From Phyllostachys edulis (Eukaryota > Streptophyta > Magnoliopsida > Poales > Poaceae): a stretch of DNA of 64,000 bases. The stretch lies in assembly GCA_036346405.1 (NCBI GenBank), contig CM070562.1, positions 111,388,412-111,452,411 on the forward strand. The letters are read 5' to 3'. The position numbers were made by a program, and so were the translations under genes. Shown here piece by piece: positions 36,890 to 47,247 of the stretch. The notes beneath the pieces are model-generated. The model did not search any database, was not told the DNA's origin, and saw only the letters and a list, made by a program, of their open reading frames with translations. The first letter of the stretch is position 1. The number at the start of each line of letters is the position of its first letter.

Positions 36890-37045
36890 AAACTGTTGTG
36901 GCAACGAAGCCAAATAGTAGGTATATAATACCCTTTTTTCTTTGGGGACATAGAAACGGAGGAGCTATAGAATGTCAACCACTTCAGAGAGAGACACACA
37001 CAGAGAGAGAGATAGAGAGAGAGTAAGTAGTAAAAACGAGTGGGC
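36890..37045 (+). repeat. Tandem duplication copy A (right part)
   Basis: Continuation of copy A after the Tat insertion. It carries the first 150 bases of the TGTTGTGG LTR (from 36894) through to GAGAGTAAGTAGTAAAAACGAG, where copy B begins (about 37047). Confidence 0.85.
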
Positions 37046-37046
37046 C

Positions 37047-37511
37047 CATAAACAAAACATACTTCGGGTTAGTACGTACTTGTTGTGATATACGCATAGA
37101 GATCTAACATAAAAAAAAACCATACATGTTTTTATACGATGCCTTCATTAGCTAAAGCAATGCCTACTTGTACCTTCAAAATCTCATTATTCTCTTTGAT
37201 ATAATCTTAAATCCATCTCCGCCTGAACTTTGAAGTACACTCAATATTGTCTAACTGGTTAATTGGTGGTTGCTTCTCATTGTACATTATTGAAACGAAT
37301 GAAAAGTCAGTTAGCTCTAAGCTTGAACATATATAGAGAACAAATCCATGTCATTTTTATTGACATTTGAGCAACCATTTGGAAAGAAATTGTTGTGGCG
37401 ACGAAGCCAAATAGTAGGTATAGAATACCATTTCTCCTTTGGGGACATAGAAATAGAGGAGCTAAAGAATATTAGTCACTTCAGAGAGAGAGTAAGTAGT
37501 AAAAATGAGTG
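37047..37511 (+). repeat. Tandem duplication copy B
   Basis: Repeats copy A end to end, including its flanking DNA and the first 120 or so bases of the LTR starting at 37391. It ends at the equivalent GAGTAAGTAGTAAAAATGAGTG. The copies differ by substitutions and small indels. Confidence 0.85.
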
Positions 37512-37777
37512 AGCTCCTCCTCACATATGCCCTCTTGGGCTCTTTATATATAGTTGGGGGATGACTATCCCCCTATCTTACCTTCTAACAATTACAAAAT
37601 AGTGAGGGTAAATTGGTACATTCGCCATGTGTACAATATTCTGTTCATAGGCTAACCCTAAGGCTCATCATGTATACTTGGTAGCACAAGAGATATAATA
37701 CCTCATTCCGTGGGCTTTGTGCTAAGGCCTCTTAGGCCTTCCTGATAGCCCAAGGGGTTGGGCACCCCTTAATAGTA
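37391..37777 (-). repeat. Left (3') LTR of the non-autonomous element
   Basis: 387 bp, aligning to 42657-43217 when a MITE in the latter is ignored (shared GGACATAGAAA, GGGCTCTTTATATA, GCTAAGGCCTCTTAGGCC, AAGGGGTTGGGCA). The minus-strand start is degenerate (TACTATTAAGGGG instead of TGTTGTGGGG), preceded by a purine-rich AACGAGGGAG that may be the PPT. Confidence 0.7.
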
Positions 37778-37924
37778 CTCCCTCGTTGGCAAGCTTCGAG
37801 GTCCCGAGGGACGAGCAGACGAAGCAGATAGTTTCCCTAGCCCCTTAGGAGTTAGGATGCCCAAGGCCCTCGAAGAATAACATAGTGGTAGAAGGCCCGC
37901 AACATGAGGTAGTTGGGGTAGGCT

Positions 37925-38440
37925 ACCTTGCTAAGGCGATGACCTTGAGGCCGGCGATGCCTCTTGCGGTGAAGCCGTCATTGTTAAGACACCCTACCGA
38001 GGGAGTGCCTTCGAGGTAGGCGGCATGTGTAGCCAGAGCCGTCGAGGTTGGCACGCCTCTCGCGGCCAAGTCGTCGTCGTCGGGTCGTCCTACCAAGGCG
38101 GCACCTTCAAGGAAGGCAAAGTGTGGATGCGAAGCCGTCGAGGTAGACCACCCTTCTGAGGTGGCGCCTTCAAGGAAGGCGACGTGTGAAGACAGAGCCG
38201 TCGAGGTAGGCCACCCTGTTGAGGCTGATGCCCTTGATACAGGCGGTGCCTTTTGCGGTGGAGCCTTCATCGTCGGGCCAACCTATCGAGGCAATGCCTT
38301 CGAGGCAGGCGGTGTGTGGAGATAGAGTCGTCAAGGTAGGTCGCCCCATCGAGGTTGAGGCCCTCGAGACAGGCTTCACCTCTTGTGGCGGAACCATCGT
38401 CGTCAGGTCGCCCTGTCAAGGCAGTGCCTTTGAAGTAGGT
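37925..38440 (-). repeat. GC-rich tandem array in the non-autonomous element
   Basis: Degenerate repeats with a period of roughly 60 and 120 bases, built on GTCGAGGTAGG, GGTGCCTTC(A/G)AGG and CGTCGGG. On the minus strand this gives repeated peptide-like units (STALATHAAYLEG, STASHPHFAFLEG), but I do not consider it a gene. Confidence 0.6.
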
Positions 38441-38489
38441 GTTGCGAGCTGGTTCACACTACAATGTGGTAGTTCATATGTTCCTGCAG

Positions 38490-38494
38490 TTGTG
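38490..38494 (+). repeat. Left target duplication of the solo LTR
   Basis: TTGTG, identical to 41341-41345. Confidence 0.85.
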
Positions 38495-41340
38495 TGAAGA
38501 ATCTAGACCCGCCATTATGTGTTAATGGAGTTTTGGTTATTAATGACAAATCTATTTTTGAGACTAACACTCTTATTAATATATCTATTGTTTAGTCTCA
38601 GCTTGGATATAAAAGGAAAAATCCAAACAGGTATGCATTCATTTTGATAAATCTAATTGTGAGACTAACATGTTTATTGATATACCTATTGCTTAGTCTC
38701 AAATTGGATATAAAGGTGAAAATCAAAGAGGTATGCATTCTACATTATATTTCTATATATTGTTGCATTCCTCGGATCCAAAATATAGGATGAATGCCAC
38801 CAAAAGTCTAACTTGAATATGTGCATATGTTCTTATTGCACATTTGTGTATGCACACATTTAGGGGGAGTTCACACTATGTTTTGTGGTTTCATTAGTAT
38901 TGATCCATATTCCTGTTTCCACATATATTAAGGATCTTTACTTTGAAACATATCCTTGAGTATATATAACTTGTGTAGTTAATATATTCATATGAATATA
39001 TGAGACTTGTGTAGTTCATACATGCTCATATATCCTTTGAGTATATACAACTTGTGTAGTTCATATATACTCATACCAATTTACATTCAATTATTTGTAA
39101 TTGAAGTGGTTGTCATCAATTACCAAAGAGGGAAAGATTGTGGTATCTTGTCCCACCATTATGAGTTAATGGTATGTTGTGGTAATTAATGACAATCACA
39201 TTGTGGAACTAACATTTTCCATGAGTTAGATGAATAGGTTGTGTTCCATGAGGATGGAGACTTTGGATGACATCATGAGTTGATTATCATCAAGTCAAGA
39301 CTCGGGATGAAGGAAATTATCATGTGTTGATGATGTTCAAGTCGAATCTTGAAGTGAAGAAAACATCATGTGTTGATGATATTGAAGAGCTTGGAGTAAA
39401 GGATGCATCATGTGTTGATGTGTATCAAGTTCAAGAAGAGGAGATGATCATGAGTTGATCATCAAGTCAAAAGAAGACCCATCATGTGTTGATGGAAGTC
39501 AAGTAAAGGGTGCATCATGTGTTGATGCATATCAAGACTCGGGATGGAGGATGTCATCATGTGTTTGATGAGCGTCAAGTTAAGATCCCGAAGCGAAGCT
39601 TCATCATATGTTGATAAAGGTCAAGTGAAGAACTCATCATGTGTTGATGAGCATTCAAGTCAAGAACTCGGACTTGAAGTGAGGATGTGCGTCATCAAGC
39701 TTCAAGTGGTGGCTCAAGGTAAAGGTATGACTAGCTAGGGCTAAGGATGTGTTCCTAGTCTTTTACCGGTCTCGGTGTTTGGTTGGGAGACCGGATTGCT
39801 AGTATAGGTTTGCCGTACTATTAAGAGGGGTCTTGTCTAGTAGCTTGAGTCTCATCATGTGTTGATTGCTCAATCTTGCTTGCTCTAGCTCTCCGTGGCA
39901 TGATGCTATTATTTGCGAATGTGTTTTGCAAATAGCCGAGGCTCATGCATTCAATCCTTGTAGCATGTGACTATACTTTGCAAATGGTTGAAGTCCATGT
40001 ACCTACTCTTTGTGGCATGATCTAAGTTTGCAAATGTGTTTTGCAAATTGTTGGGTTTCATGCATTTTCCCTTGGCATGGTCTAAGATTGTTTGTTGCTA
40101 ATACTTTGGACTTAGACCATGGTAGTGGCTCTTTGGAGTTGTGCTTTTTGATTTGATAAAATGTGTTTGAGATCAAATCAAATAGGTGGGTTGTGTAGCC
40201 CTCTGAATAAGCTTTCCATAGAGTCCAAGATCACTCAATTCCGACATCGGAGTCAAAAGTTATGACCGTTTTTCCGAGTGTCTCCTGTGCTGAAATCCAG
40301 GGCCGGACTGACCGCCCACATGCCTGCGGACTAACCGCCCACATGCCTGCGGACTGACCGCCCTTGTAAGGCCGGTCAACATTTTCCAGAGGGCATATTT
40401 TTCGGTTTTCTTGCACCCGGAAGGCCCGGACTGACCGGGGGTCCGGTTAGTCCGGACCCTGTGAGGGCGGACTGACCGGGAAATTGCATCTAACGGCTAT
40501 TTTTATAGCCGTTAATCAGAGGGCCTGACCGACCGCCCTATGCTCATGGCCCCGACCGGTTTCCCGATTTTCAGCAGATTCTCCTCCAACGGCTAGTTTT
40601 TGTGTGTGGGCTATAAATACTCACCTTGGCCGGTTGGAGGGTAACCTTTGGCATCCTATTTCACTCACTTGAGCTAGTGTGAGCTTCTCTCTCCATTGTG
40701 CTTGTGTTGCACCTTGTGAGCAAGGAGAGGGTCTCTAGTTGCATGTGTTGCATCTAGAGGTGGATTTCAGATCCACTTGAGCTTGTGCATTCGTTGCACG
40801 TGGTGAGAGTCAAGCAAGGGCTTGGCTTATTACTCTTGGTGTTTGCCGACACCTAGACGGCGTGGAGGCGTCGTGGACCGGTGATCTTCTCAAGAAGCTT
40901 GTGAGAAGGCCCGGCGTGTTGTGAAGGTTGGAGCTCACCTACCAGGAGCGGGAAAGAGCTACCACTAGTGGAATCGAGGTGTTTGGCTTAATTCGTGGAG
41001 CCGGTCCAATTAGTTTGGGCTTACCTCAACGTGGATTAGGGGAGACCGGCAAGTCTCCGAACACCACGGTAAAACGTCATTGTGTCATTGTGGTTTGTTC
41101 TCTAGTGATTTAGTTTGTGCAATTTACATTCCTATAATTAAATTGTTTACATGTCTTTGTATGATTGCTATCATTATCAATAGACTTATATTGTTGGTGC
41201 ACTTAGTAAAGACTAGTTGATTTAGGTTTTAATTGTGCAAAACCGAATTAATTTATAATTCCGCATTAAAACTCGGTTTTAGCCAAAAGATTTTAAAACC
41301 GCCTATTCACCCCCCTCTAGTCGGCCTCCTCGATCTTACA
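38495..41340 (+). mobile_element. Solo LTR of a Copia-like (Maximus/SIRE-type) retrotransposon
   Basis: 2846 bp beginning TGAAGAATCTAGACCC and ending CTCGATCTTACA, flanked by a perfect 5-base duplication TTGTG. The 3' end, with CCTATTCACCCCCCTCTAGTCGG before CGATCTTACA, is the familiar tail of long grass Copia LTRs. A TATA-like GGCTATAAATAC lies at 40609-40620. No internal domain is present, so it arose by LTR-LTR recombination. It is inserted in the non-autonomous element. Inside it are an ancient direct duplication (38507-38580 versus about 39147-39220) and a CATCATGTGTTGATG array. Confidence 0.85.
39270..39660 (+). repeat. CATCATGTGTTGATG array in the solo LTR
   Basis: About ten copies of CATCATG(T/A)GTTGATG, each a near-palindrome, spaced 30-55 bases apart by AAGTCAAG- and GAAG-rich spacers. 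A further copy occurs at 39853. Confidence 0.85.
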
Positions 41341-41559
41341 TTGTGTCCTTGTGCCCTTATTATGGGTTAAGTTCCACCTCACTGCTGCAATTCCCGTTGC
41401 TTTTTTCCATTGGCCTAGTACCGTTCCCCCTTCGGCTACACTGAAGTGTTTGCATAGGCCATGGGTACCCTAGGGTGGCACGAAGGTTGATATGGCCATA
41501 TGTGCAACAAAGTAGGTCGGTGAGGCGACCCACCTTCAAAAAAAGGGCCCAAAGAGGGT

Positions 41560-41825
41560 GCAAGGCACTAGCCTGCTTGTGCTCGTAGGAGGAGGCGATG
41601 CTTGACTGCCGTACCCTACCTTCAAAAAGAGTGTCTGCGAAAGGGACTTGCGCTCGAATGAAGAGGCGATGCTTGATCTCCGTCCCCTACCTTCAAAAAC
41701 AGTTCCCAAAGAGGGCGCGAGGTGCTAGTCGGAGGAGGGAACTTGCGCTCATAGGAGGAGGTGATGCTTGACCGTCGTCCCCTACCTTAAAAAATAGTGC
41801 CCAAAGAGGGTGCGAGGCAAATGCC
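41560..41825 (+). repeat. Tandem array 2 in the non-autonomous element
   Basis: Three degenerate copies of an approximately 90-base unit containing GGAGGCGATGCTTGA, CCCCTACCTTCAAAAA and AGTGCCCAAAGAGGG(T/C)GCGAGG. Confidence 0.75.
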
Positions 41826-42345
41826 GTCGATGCATGATTATGCTTGCTGAGGCCGGAGCCAATGAAGCTGGTGCAGTCATCACTAGGGACATCGTTGAAG
41901 CATTAGATTCCTTGGTTCGACGCGTGCCGGAGTGCGACCTGCTCAACTCGTCGAATCATTGCCTCTGGGCGGAGAGCTATGTCTTGCAGAGGCAAACACC
42001 ACACATGATTACGTCCGCGGAGTCCGGAGCCAGCGAAGCGAGTGAAGTCCTCACCGAGGACGTCACCAAAGCGTCAGACTTCTTGGTGGGATGCACGCCA
42101 GAGCGCGAGATTCTCAACACGCTATGTCATGCGGAGGCAAACATCATTGACGCATGCTTACGCCCGCTAATGCTAGAGCCAGCGAAGCGAGTGATGTAGT
42201 CACCGGGGATGTCGCCAAAACGTTGGACTCCCTGGTGGGACGCGCGACTAAGCGTGAGATGCTCAACTCGTCGTGGCATTGCCGAAATTGGTGAATTTCT
42301 CACCGGGGACATCGTCAAAGCGTCGGAATCCCTGGTGGGATGCGC
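41826..42345 (+). repeat. Tandem array 3 in the non-autonomous element
   Basis: Roughly four copies of a 100-190 base unit with GGAGCCAGCGAAGC, CACCGGGGACATCG, CCAAAGCGTCGGA, CCCTGGTGGGA and GAGATGCTCAACTCG. It stays partly open in reading frame but shows no known domain. Confidence 0.75.
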
Positions 42346-42656
42346 GAGCCTGTTAGCACGCAAGGTGAAGCCCGCTAGCACACGAAGTGGGCCTGCGAGC
42401 TGCAAAGGGTCTTCGAGCTCGAGCAACTTGGCTTCTTACGAGGCGAGCTAAACGAAGCCATGCGCCTCTGAGCTACCGAGCCCGAGGAAGTGAAGCCAGA
42501 CGCCGAGAGCATCGAGGCGTCCCGAAAGCTCCGGGCTCTAAACTATGCCAAAGCTCAGGAGGCTGAGCCAAGCGAGGCCCTTCGCCCCGAACCAATGGCG
42601 ATTCCAGCTCCTCTTCCTTGCGTAGCTTTTTGTGCAATCCCCATGAACAGCTCGAT

Positions 42657-43217
42657 TGTTGTGGCAACGAAGGCAAACAATCGGTATAGAATACCCTTCC
42701 TCCTTTGGGGACATAGAAACAGAGGAGCTAAAGACTGTCAGCCACTTGAACGAGAGAGAGAGAGAGAGAGAGTACTTCTCTGCCACGCCTCCCAGCTCAT
42801 GTGCCTTTTTTGGGCTCTTTATATAAATAGTGAATATACATTGGTACATTCTCCGTGTGTATAATATTTTGTTCGTCATGCATGTTTAGTAGCCTGAGAA
42901 GCATATGCTTTTTGCCTGGTCAGGCAAACCTGGAGATATAGTGTTTGGTTGATGATTCGTGCCTGAAGATAGAAAAGAGAGAGAAAGAACTAAAGAGAGA
43001 AGCAACAGATAGCTGCCTGTCATGGTGTTCAATTTCTACGCCTGGTCGCCAGGCCTTCATCCAAGCGATGCCCAGGCAGTCATCCGGAGCACTCCTGGCC
43101 AGGCCTGCTCTCTTCAGGTTTCAATCCAAACATACCCAAAATACCCCATTCCATGGGCTTCTGCTAAGGCCTCTTAGGCCTTCCTGACAGCTCAAGGGGT
43201 TGGGCATCCCCACAACA
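42657..43217 (-). repeat. Right (5') LTR of the non-autonomous element, with a MITE insertion
   Basis: Starts (plus-strand left edge) TGTTGTGGCAACG and ends CATCCCCACAACA. A (GA)n tract lies at about 42749-42770. About 200 bp of extra DNA relative to the left LTR lies at 42935-43134. Confidence 0.75.
42935..43134 (+). mobile_element. Probable MITE inside the 5' LTR
   Basis: Absent from the homologous left LTR. The ends are inverted: AGTGTTTGGTTGATG and GCCTGAAG at the left, CTTCAGG and CAATCCAAACATACCC at the right. The interior carries CCTGGCCAGG-type palindromes. The family and target duplication are not certain; the TGTTTGG termini suggest a PIF/Harbinger-like MITE. Confidence 0.55.
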
Positions 43218-43222
43218 GAAAT

Positions 43223-45289
43223 GACTAGTAGTTGAAGGCCTTATTAATTGTTCATGTGTATAGAATTTACATAAGGGAAAGGGAGCTTGTTTAAGAGATT
43301 CAAGCCCTATATAGTTAAAAATAGTGTTCATGCTTACTTTGTCTCAACACCCTAGCCCAACATGAGTTTGGAATGCTACTAAACTAATAGAGAAATAGAG
43401 TAAAACTAATTCTTTTCACTAGATTCCGGCAGAATCTCCTTTGTATAGATGGCTATACCAGAGGTTCTAATAGATTATTCTAGCAACATTCAATATTTCA
43501 ATTATCCAATTTAAACTAATCATCAAAGAACATCCAAATTATGCTAAACAACTAAAGCATAATCACAAGGGCATCCATAATCCTCTAATCTACAAATTAT
43601 TCCAAGCATAAGGCATAATCACAAATAATCCTTTAAGCAGTATACTCAAAACTAAACCATCATCCAATCTAATCATCTGTGATTGGTTCGTGCTAAGGTG
43701 CAACCAAACTTAAATCTATTTCAAATTTTGAAAGCATGCATCCAACAAAGAAGCAGACGAAAGCACGATCAAGTGGCAGGAAAGAAACTTCAGTTACAGC
43801 CTACAACACCAATAAGTCAATAACATACGGTAGCATCATTTCTTTTGATCGATGGTTCATGGTAGGATAATCAATGGTACTGTGAGATTCATTTCTCCAA
43901 TGGATAAGGAAAATATTCATATATTCTTGTCACTACTTTATCAAGAGCTAGAAAAGAAATTAAAATCGCAACTATATAATTGACTCGACACATATGTTCT
44001 CTTTTTTCTCTCCGAAGTATCTCCCTTTCTTATATATTTGTACAATTGGCAAGGTTGACACAATATCTTGCAATAAAAGCCAAAACCGTATACGAATTTT
44101 ACCTAATTAATTAACATGTCACAAGCAGAGCCGAGCTAGATAGAAAGAGACTATGCATGTGTACTTAAATTTGCATGTGACAATATATACCAAACGAAAC
44201 AGTACTAATCCGTACTACTTATAGAAATATGAGTGTACTTAAATCAACTTGTCAAGTACGACGATTTAGTCTCATATATGTGTTGAGATTTTTGGTTCAA
44301 AAAGCAGCATACATATTACATCATTAACCTGTTACAATACTAATACGTACTAATGAATTTTATTCTTTTTTCAGAAACAAACATCCAATTAAATGATTAT
44401 ACAATTTAATAGTAACTGACAACAGAAAAAAAAAAGGTACAGTAGTGCCTCACTTACGATGGAGCTATAGACACATTAATTCACGCGGAAAACACTTGAT
44501 TTAATTATGGACAGGAAAGTAATTAAGAGAGGGGGGTCGATCGTACTTTGTCGCTGGCTGCAAAGTGTTGAGAAAGATAGCAACAAGAAACGGAAGCTAG
44601 CTAGGGCTGGTTTTGTTTAGTTGGGATGTCGGAGTTTGGAGAAGAGGACATGCACTGATGCACCCCCACCTGCCTCCCGCACACACAAAAAACCTAATCC
44701 CCCACTACAGACACGTACATTTCCATCCAGCTTCCAGCCGAGCTAATCCTAATTACCATCCACAACAAAACTACGTCCACCCAACCTTATCACCATCCTA
44801 ATTCAGGGCCAACATCACACCTACAAGTTAAACTAGTGGAGCTCTAAGTTTCATGGGTAAAATAGTCATTTTGAATAAGATCACTGCTACGTATCGACCT
44901 CTTAGATTCTTACGTACCCGTCGCCTTTTATAAATATTAACAATGTGTGGACATCAATTCACAGCCACGACTAAAAACAAAGGTTTTAGCGATTATTTTT
45001 TACGTGTGTCATCGGTCTACCAAACAGCGCACCACCAGCTCAGTAGGGGACCAGCCTGAATGTATGTTTTTAAAGGAAAGAAGAAACTTCATTGAAGTAA
45101 AATGCTAACCTGCAACGTACTCCATAAAATATATAGTGTCATTTGAATTCACATGGCAAATGGGACCAATGACCAGTCAAAATAAAAACCAAATAACCCC
45201 ATGGAGGAACATGCAGGGCGCAATGGGGTAAGAAGAGAAGAGTGATCCTTGGAAAAATGGCCACCTAATTAAATAGCATACATCATAGT
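43223..45289. other. Intergenic, upstream of the AHL gene
   Basis: AT-rich DNA without recognisable coding or a paired inverted repeat. It probably includes distal promoter sequence of the AHL gene. Confidence 0.5.
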
Positions 45290-45876
45290 GGCACCCAAAG
45301 TCTCTCTCCCCTCCCCCTCTATCAAGTCTTCCAACATACATGTCCATCTTTCTCCTTCCTCTTCCTTTCTTATACCCACTTGCCTCTTGTCTTCTACACA
45401 GTTCAGAGAAGCTACTCTTCTTCTTGAGCTCTCCAAGCTCTCTCTCTCTCTCTCTCTCTCTCAGCACATACCAAACTTGCACTTCACACCTCAAGCTAGA
45501 GAGAGAGAAACCTACAGAGATTTTCGTAAGCTGTGACCTATATGCTTCTCTAGCTATATATCACTCTACAACAAGTTATTCAGCTCATATTACGGTATGC
45601 AAATATATGCTCTTCCTTGTACATTCAGATCGATCTCCTCAAATATACACATAGGGCAATCTTTTTTCCCCCTTTTTGAGAAGGCATAAACATTCTTGCT
45701 ACCTTTCTTGTGTTCTACTTCTATCTTGCATATACTATAAGAGGCCAGCCAACAGCCAAGCATTTAAGATGTATAGCCATATAGCCAAGAATTTGAAGTG
45801 CATGATACACATAAGCGTATAACCAAGCTCCGTATTTTGCTTGTTGGTTGCATGTGCTCACCAAAGAGCCGTCAAG
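45290..45876 (+). promoter_or_regulatory. Probable 5' leader/promoter-proximal region of the AHL gene
   Basis: C/T-rich leader with a (CT)n tract at 45438-45462 and GAGAGAGAG at 45499, common in plant 5' UTRs. A possible leader-intron donor TTTTC|GTAAGC lies near 45526, but the acceptor is unclear. The leader contains short upstream ORFs, including one at 45769-45822. No ATG opens the AHL reading frame here: the frame has a TAA at 45820-45822. Confidence 0.5.
45769..45822 (+). other. Upstream ORF of the AHL gene
   Basis: 17 codons, ATG to TAA, starting MYSHIAKNLK, ending 54 bases before the CTG proposed as AHL start. It is in a different position from the main ORF start and would need bypass or reinitiation if the transcript includes it. 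Confidence 0.4.
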
Positions 45877-46713
45877 CTGGCCAATCGGTGGTGGACTGGC
45901 GACCATTTGGGCCTGCCAGGCGGGCCGGAGCAGCCGTCCGGCTCGTCGGGCCTCAAGACCGATCTCCCAGCCGTCAAAGACCCTGAGCCCAGCCCGACCG
46001 GAGACGCGCCGGCCGACCACACCGACGAGAACAATGAATCCGGCGGCGGCAATCCACGCGAGGGCGCGGTGGTCGCGGCCCCCAACCGGCGCCCCCGCGG
46101 CCGCCCGCCGGGCTCCAAGAACAAGCCGAAGCCGCCCATTTTCGTGACGCGCGACAGCCCCAACGCGCTGCGCAGCCACGTCATGGAGGTGGCCGGCGGA
46201 GCCGACGTGGCCGACGCCATCGCGCAGTTCTCGCGCCGTCGCCAGTGCGGCGTCTGCGTGCTCAGCGGCGCCGGGACCGTCTCCAACGTCGCGCTGCGCC
46301 AGCCGTCCTCCCCCGGCGCCGTCGTCGCCCTTCACGGCCGCTTCGAGATCCTCTCGCTCACCGGCACCTTCCTCCCCGGGCCCGCGCCGCCGGGGTCCAC
46401 GGGGCTCACCGTGTACCTGGCCGGCGGCCAGGGGCAGGTGGTCGGCGGCAGCGTGGTAGGGCCGCTCATCGCCACCGGGCCGGTCATGGTGATCGCGTCC
46501 ACATTCGCCAACGCCACCTACGAGCGCCTGCCGCTGGAGGACGAGGACGAGGGCTCATGCCCGCCGATGCCCGGCGGGGTCGAGTCGCTTATGGCCGGGA
46601 GCCACGGGATAGCCGACCCGTCGGCGCTGCCGATGTTCAACTTGCCGCCGAGCAACGGGCAGCTCGGCGGGGGCGACGGGTTCCCGTGGGCGCACCCTCG
46701 CCCACCATACTGA
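45877..46713 (+). CDS. AT-hook motif nuclear-localized protein, AHL19/AHL20-like (apparent CTG start)
   Basis: An intronless clade A AHL, a nuclear DNA-binding protein that oligomerises through its PPC/DUF296 domain and binds AT-rich DNA to regulate growth and development. From the CTG the product is 278 aa. An N-terminal ANRWWTG matches the MANPWW/MANRWW start of AHL19/20 proteins. The AT-hook is RRPRGRPPGSKNKPKPP (about residues 70-86), followed by the PPC domain: RDSPNALRSHVMEVAGGADV, CGVCVLSGAGTVSNVALRQP, VALHGRFEILSLTGTFLPGP, VYLAGGQGQVVGGSVVGPL and ATYERLPLEDE. It ends WAHPRPPY, as AHL20 does. The codon where Met is expected is CTG, in a strong context (AAG before, G after). The next in-frame ATG lies inside the PPC domain. 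The coding region is very GC-rich against AT-rich surroundings, as is usual for grass genes. Confidence 0.85.
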   Translation: MANRWWTGDHLGLPGGPEQPSGSSGLKTDLPAVKDPEPSPTGDAPADHTDENNESGGGNPREGAVVAAPNRRPRGRPPGSKNKPKPPIFVTRDSPNALRSHVMEVAGGADVADAIAQFSRRRQCGVCVLSGAGTVSNVALRQPSSPGAVVALHGRFEILSLTGTFLPGPAPPGSTGLTVYLAGGQGQVVGGSVVGPLIATGPVMVIASTFANATYERLPLEDEDEGSCPPMPGGVESLMAGSHGIADPSALPMFNLPPSNGQLGGGDGFPWAHPRPPY

Positions 46714-47216
46714 TGGCAATGGCGATGGCAACGAGAGAAGAGGCAGTGGCATGCATGGTTACTGTTCCATTGGAGATTCATGGAGTGGCGCCATTAGCTA
46801 GGTTAGTACATATGATGAAGTGGTAATTACTTTGAGTACGCACTACTACTACTTTGTTGTGGTGAAATAATTAAATTAAATGTGGTGTGTTTATTAATTG
46901 TGAACTTAATTGAGCTATCTAGCTATAGCTCGGATGCATGCAATGTTTGGTTCCTGATGAGGGTTTTCAGTTAATTAGAGGTGATTTCTCTCTGGCATTA
47001 TTGTGCGACTTGTGTTATCTTTTCTTCCTTCTTTGAATTTGTTTTGAGCAACTTGTACTGCATTTGATTATTACTAAGATCCCAGGAAACACACGTTCCT
47101 GTATCATAATTAACAAAACTAATTGCTTTTAGTGGAATTCGTTCATTGCTCATATCCTTAAGTATTTTAACTTAGTGTCAGTTTGGTCCCAAATCTGGCA
47201 CTGCCTCGAGCAAATG

Positions 47217-47247
<31 letters not shown>

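Larger units (their letters stand above)
37391..43217 (-). mobile_element. Non-autonomous LTR retrotransposon (LARD/TRIM-like), interrupted
   Basis: Bounded by TGTTGTGG at 37391 and CCACAACA ending at 43217, with a perfect 5-base duplication GAAAT (37386-37390 and 43218-43222). On the minus strand the LTR begins TGTTGTGGGGATGCCC and contains TATTTATATAAAGAGCCC, a promoter-like TATA context, so the element reads right to left. The internal DNA (37788-38489 and 41346-42656) has no gag or pol; it is made of GC-rich tandem repeats. A 2.85 kb solo LTR is inserted inside it. Without that insertion it is about 3 kb. Confidence 0.75.

Noticed and set aside
39270..39660. CRISPR-like spaced repeat array
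   Set aside because: Eukaryotic LTR context, irregular spacer lengths with related spacers, 15-base degenerate repeats and no cas genes.
45841..45876. AHL start at the TTG of 45841
   Set aside because: Not an ATG. The peptide between it and the CTG has no similarity to AHL N-termini, while family similarity starts exactly at the CTG codon.
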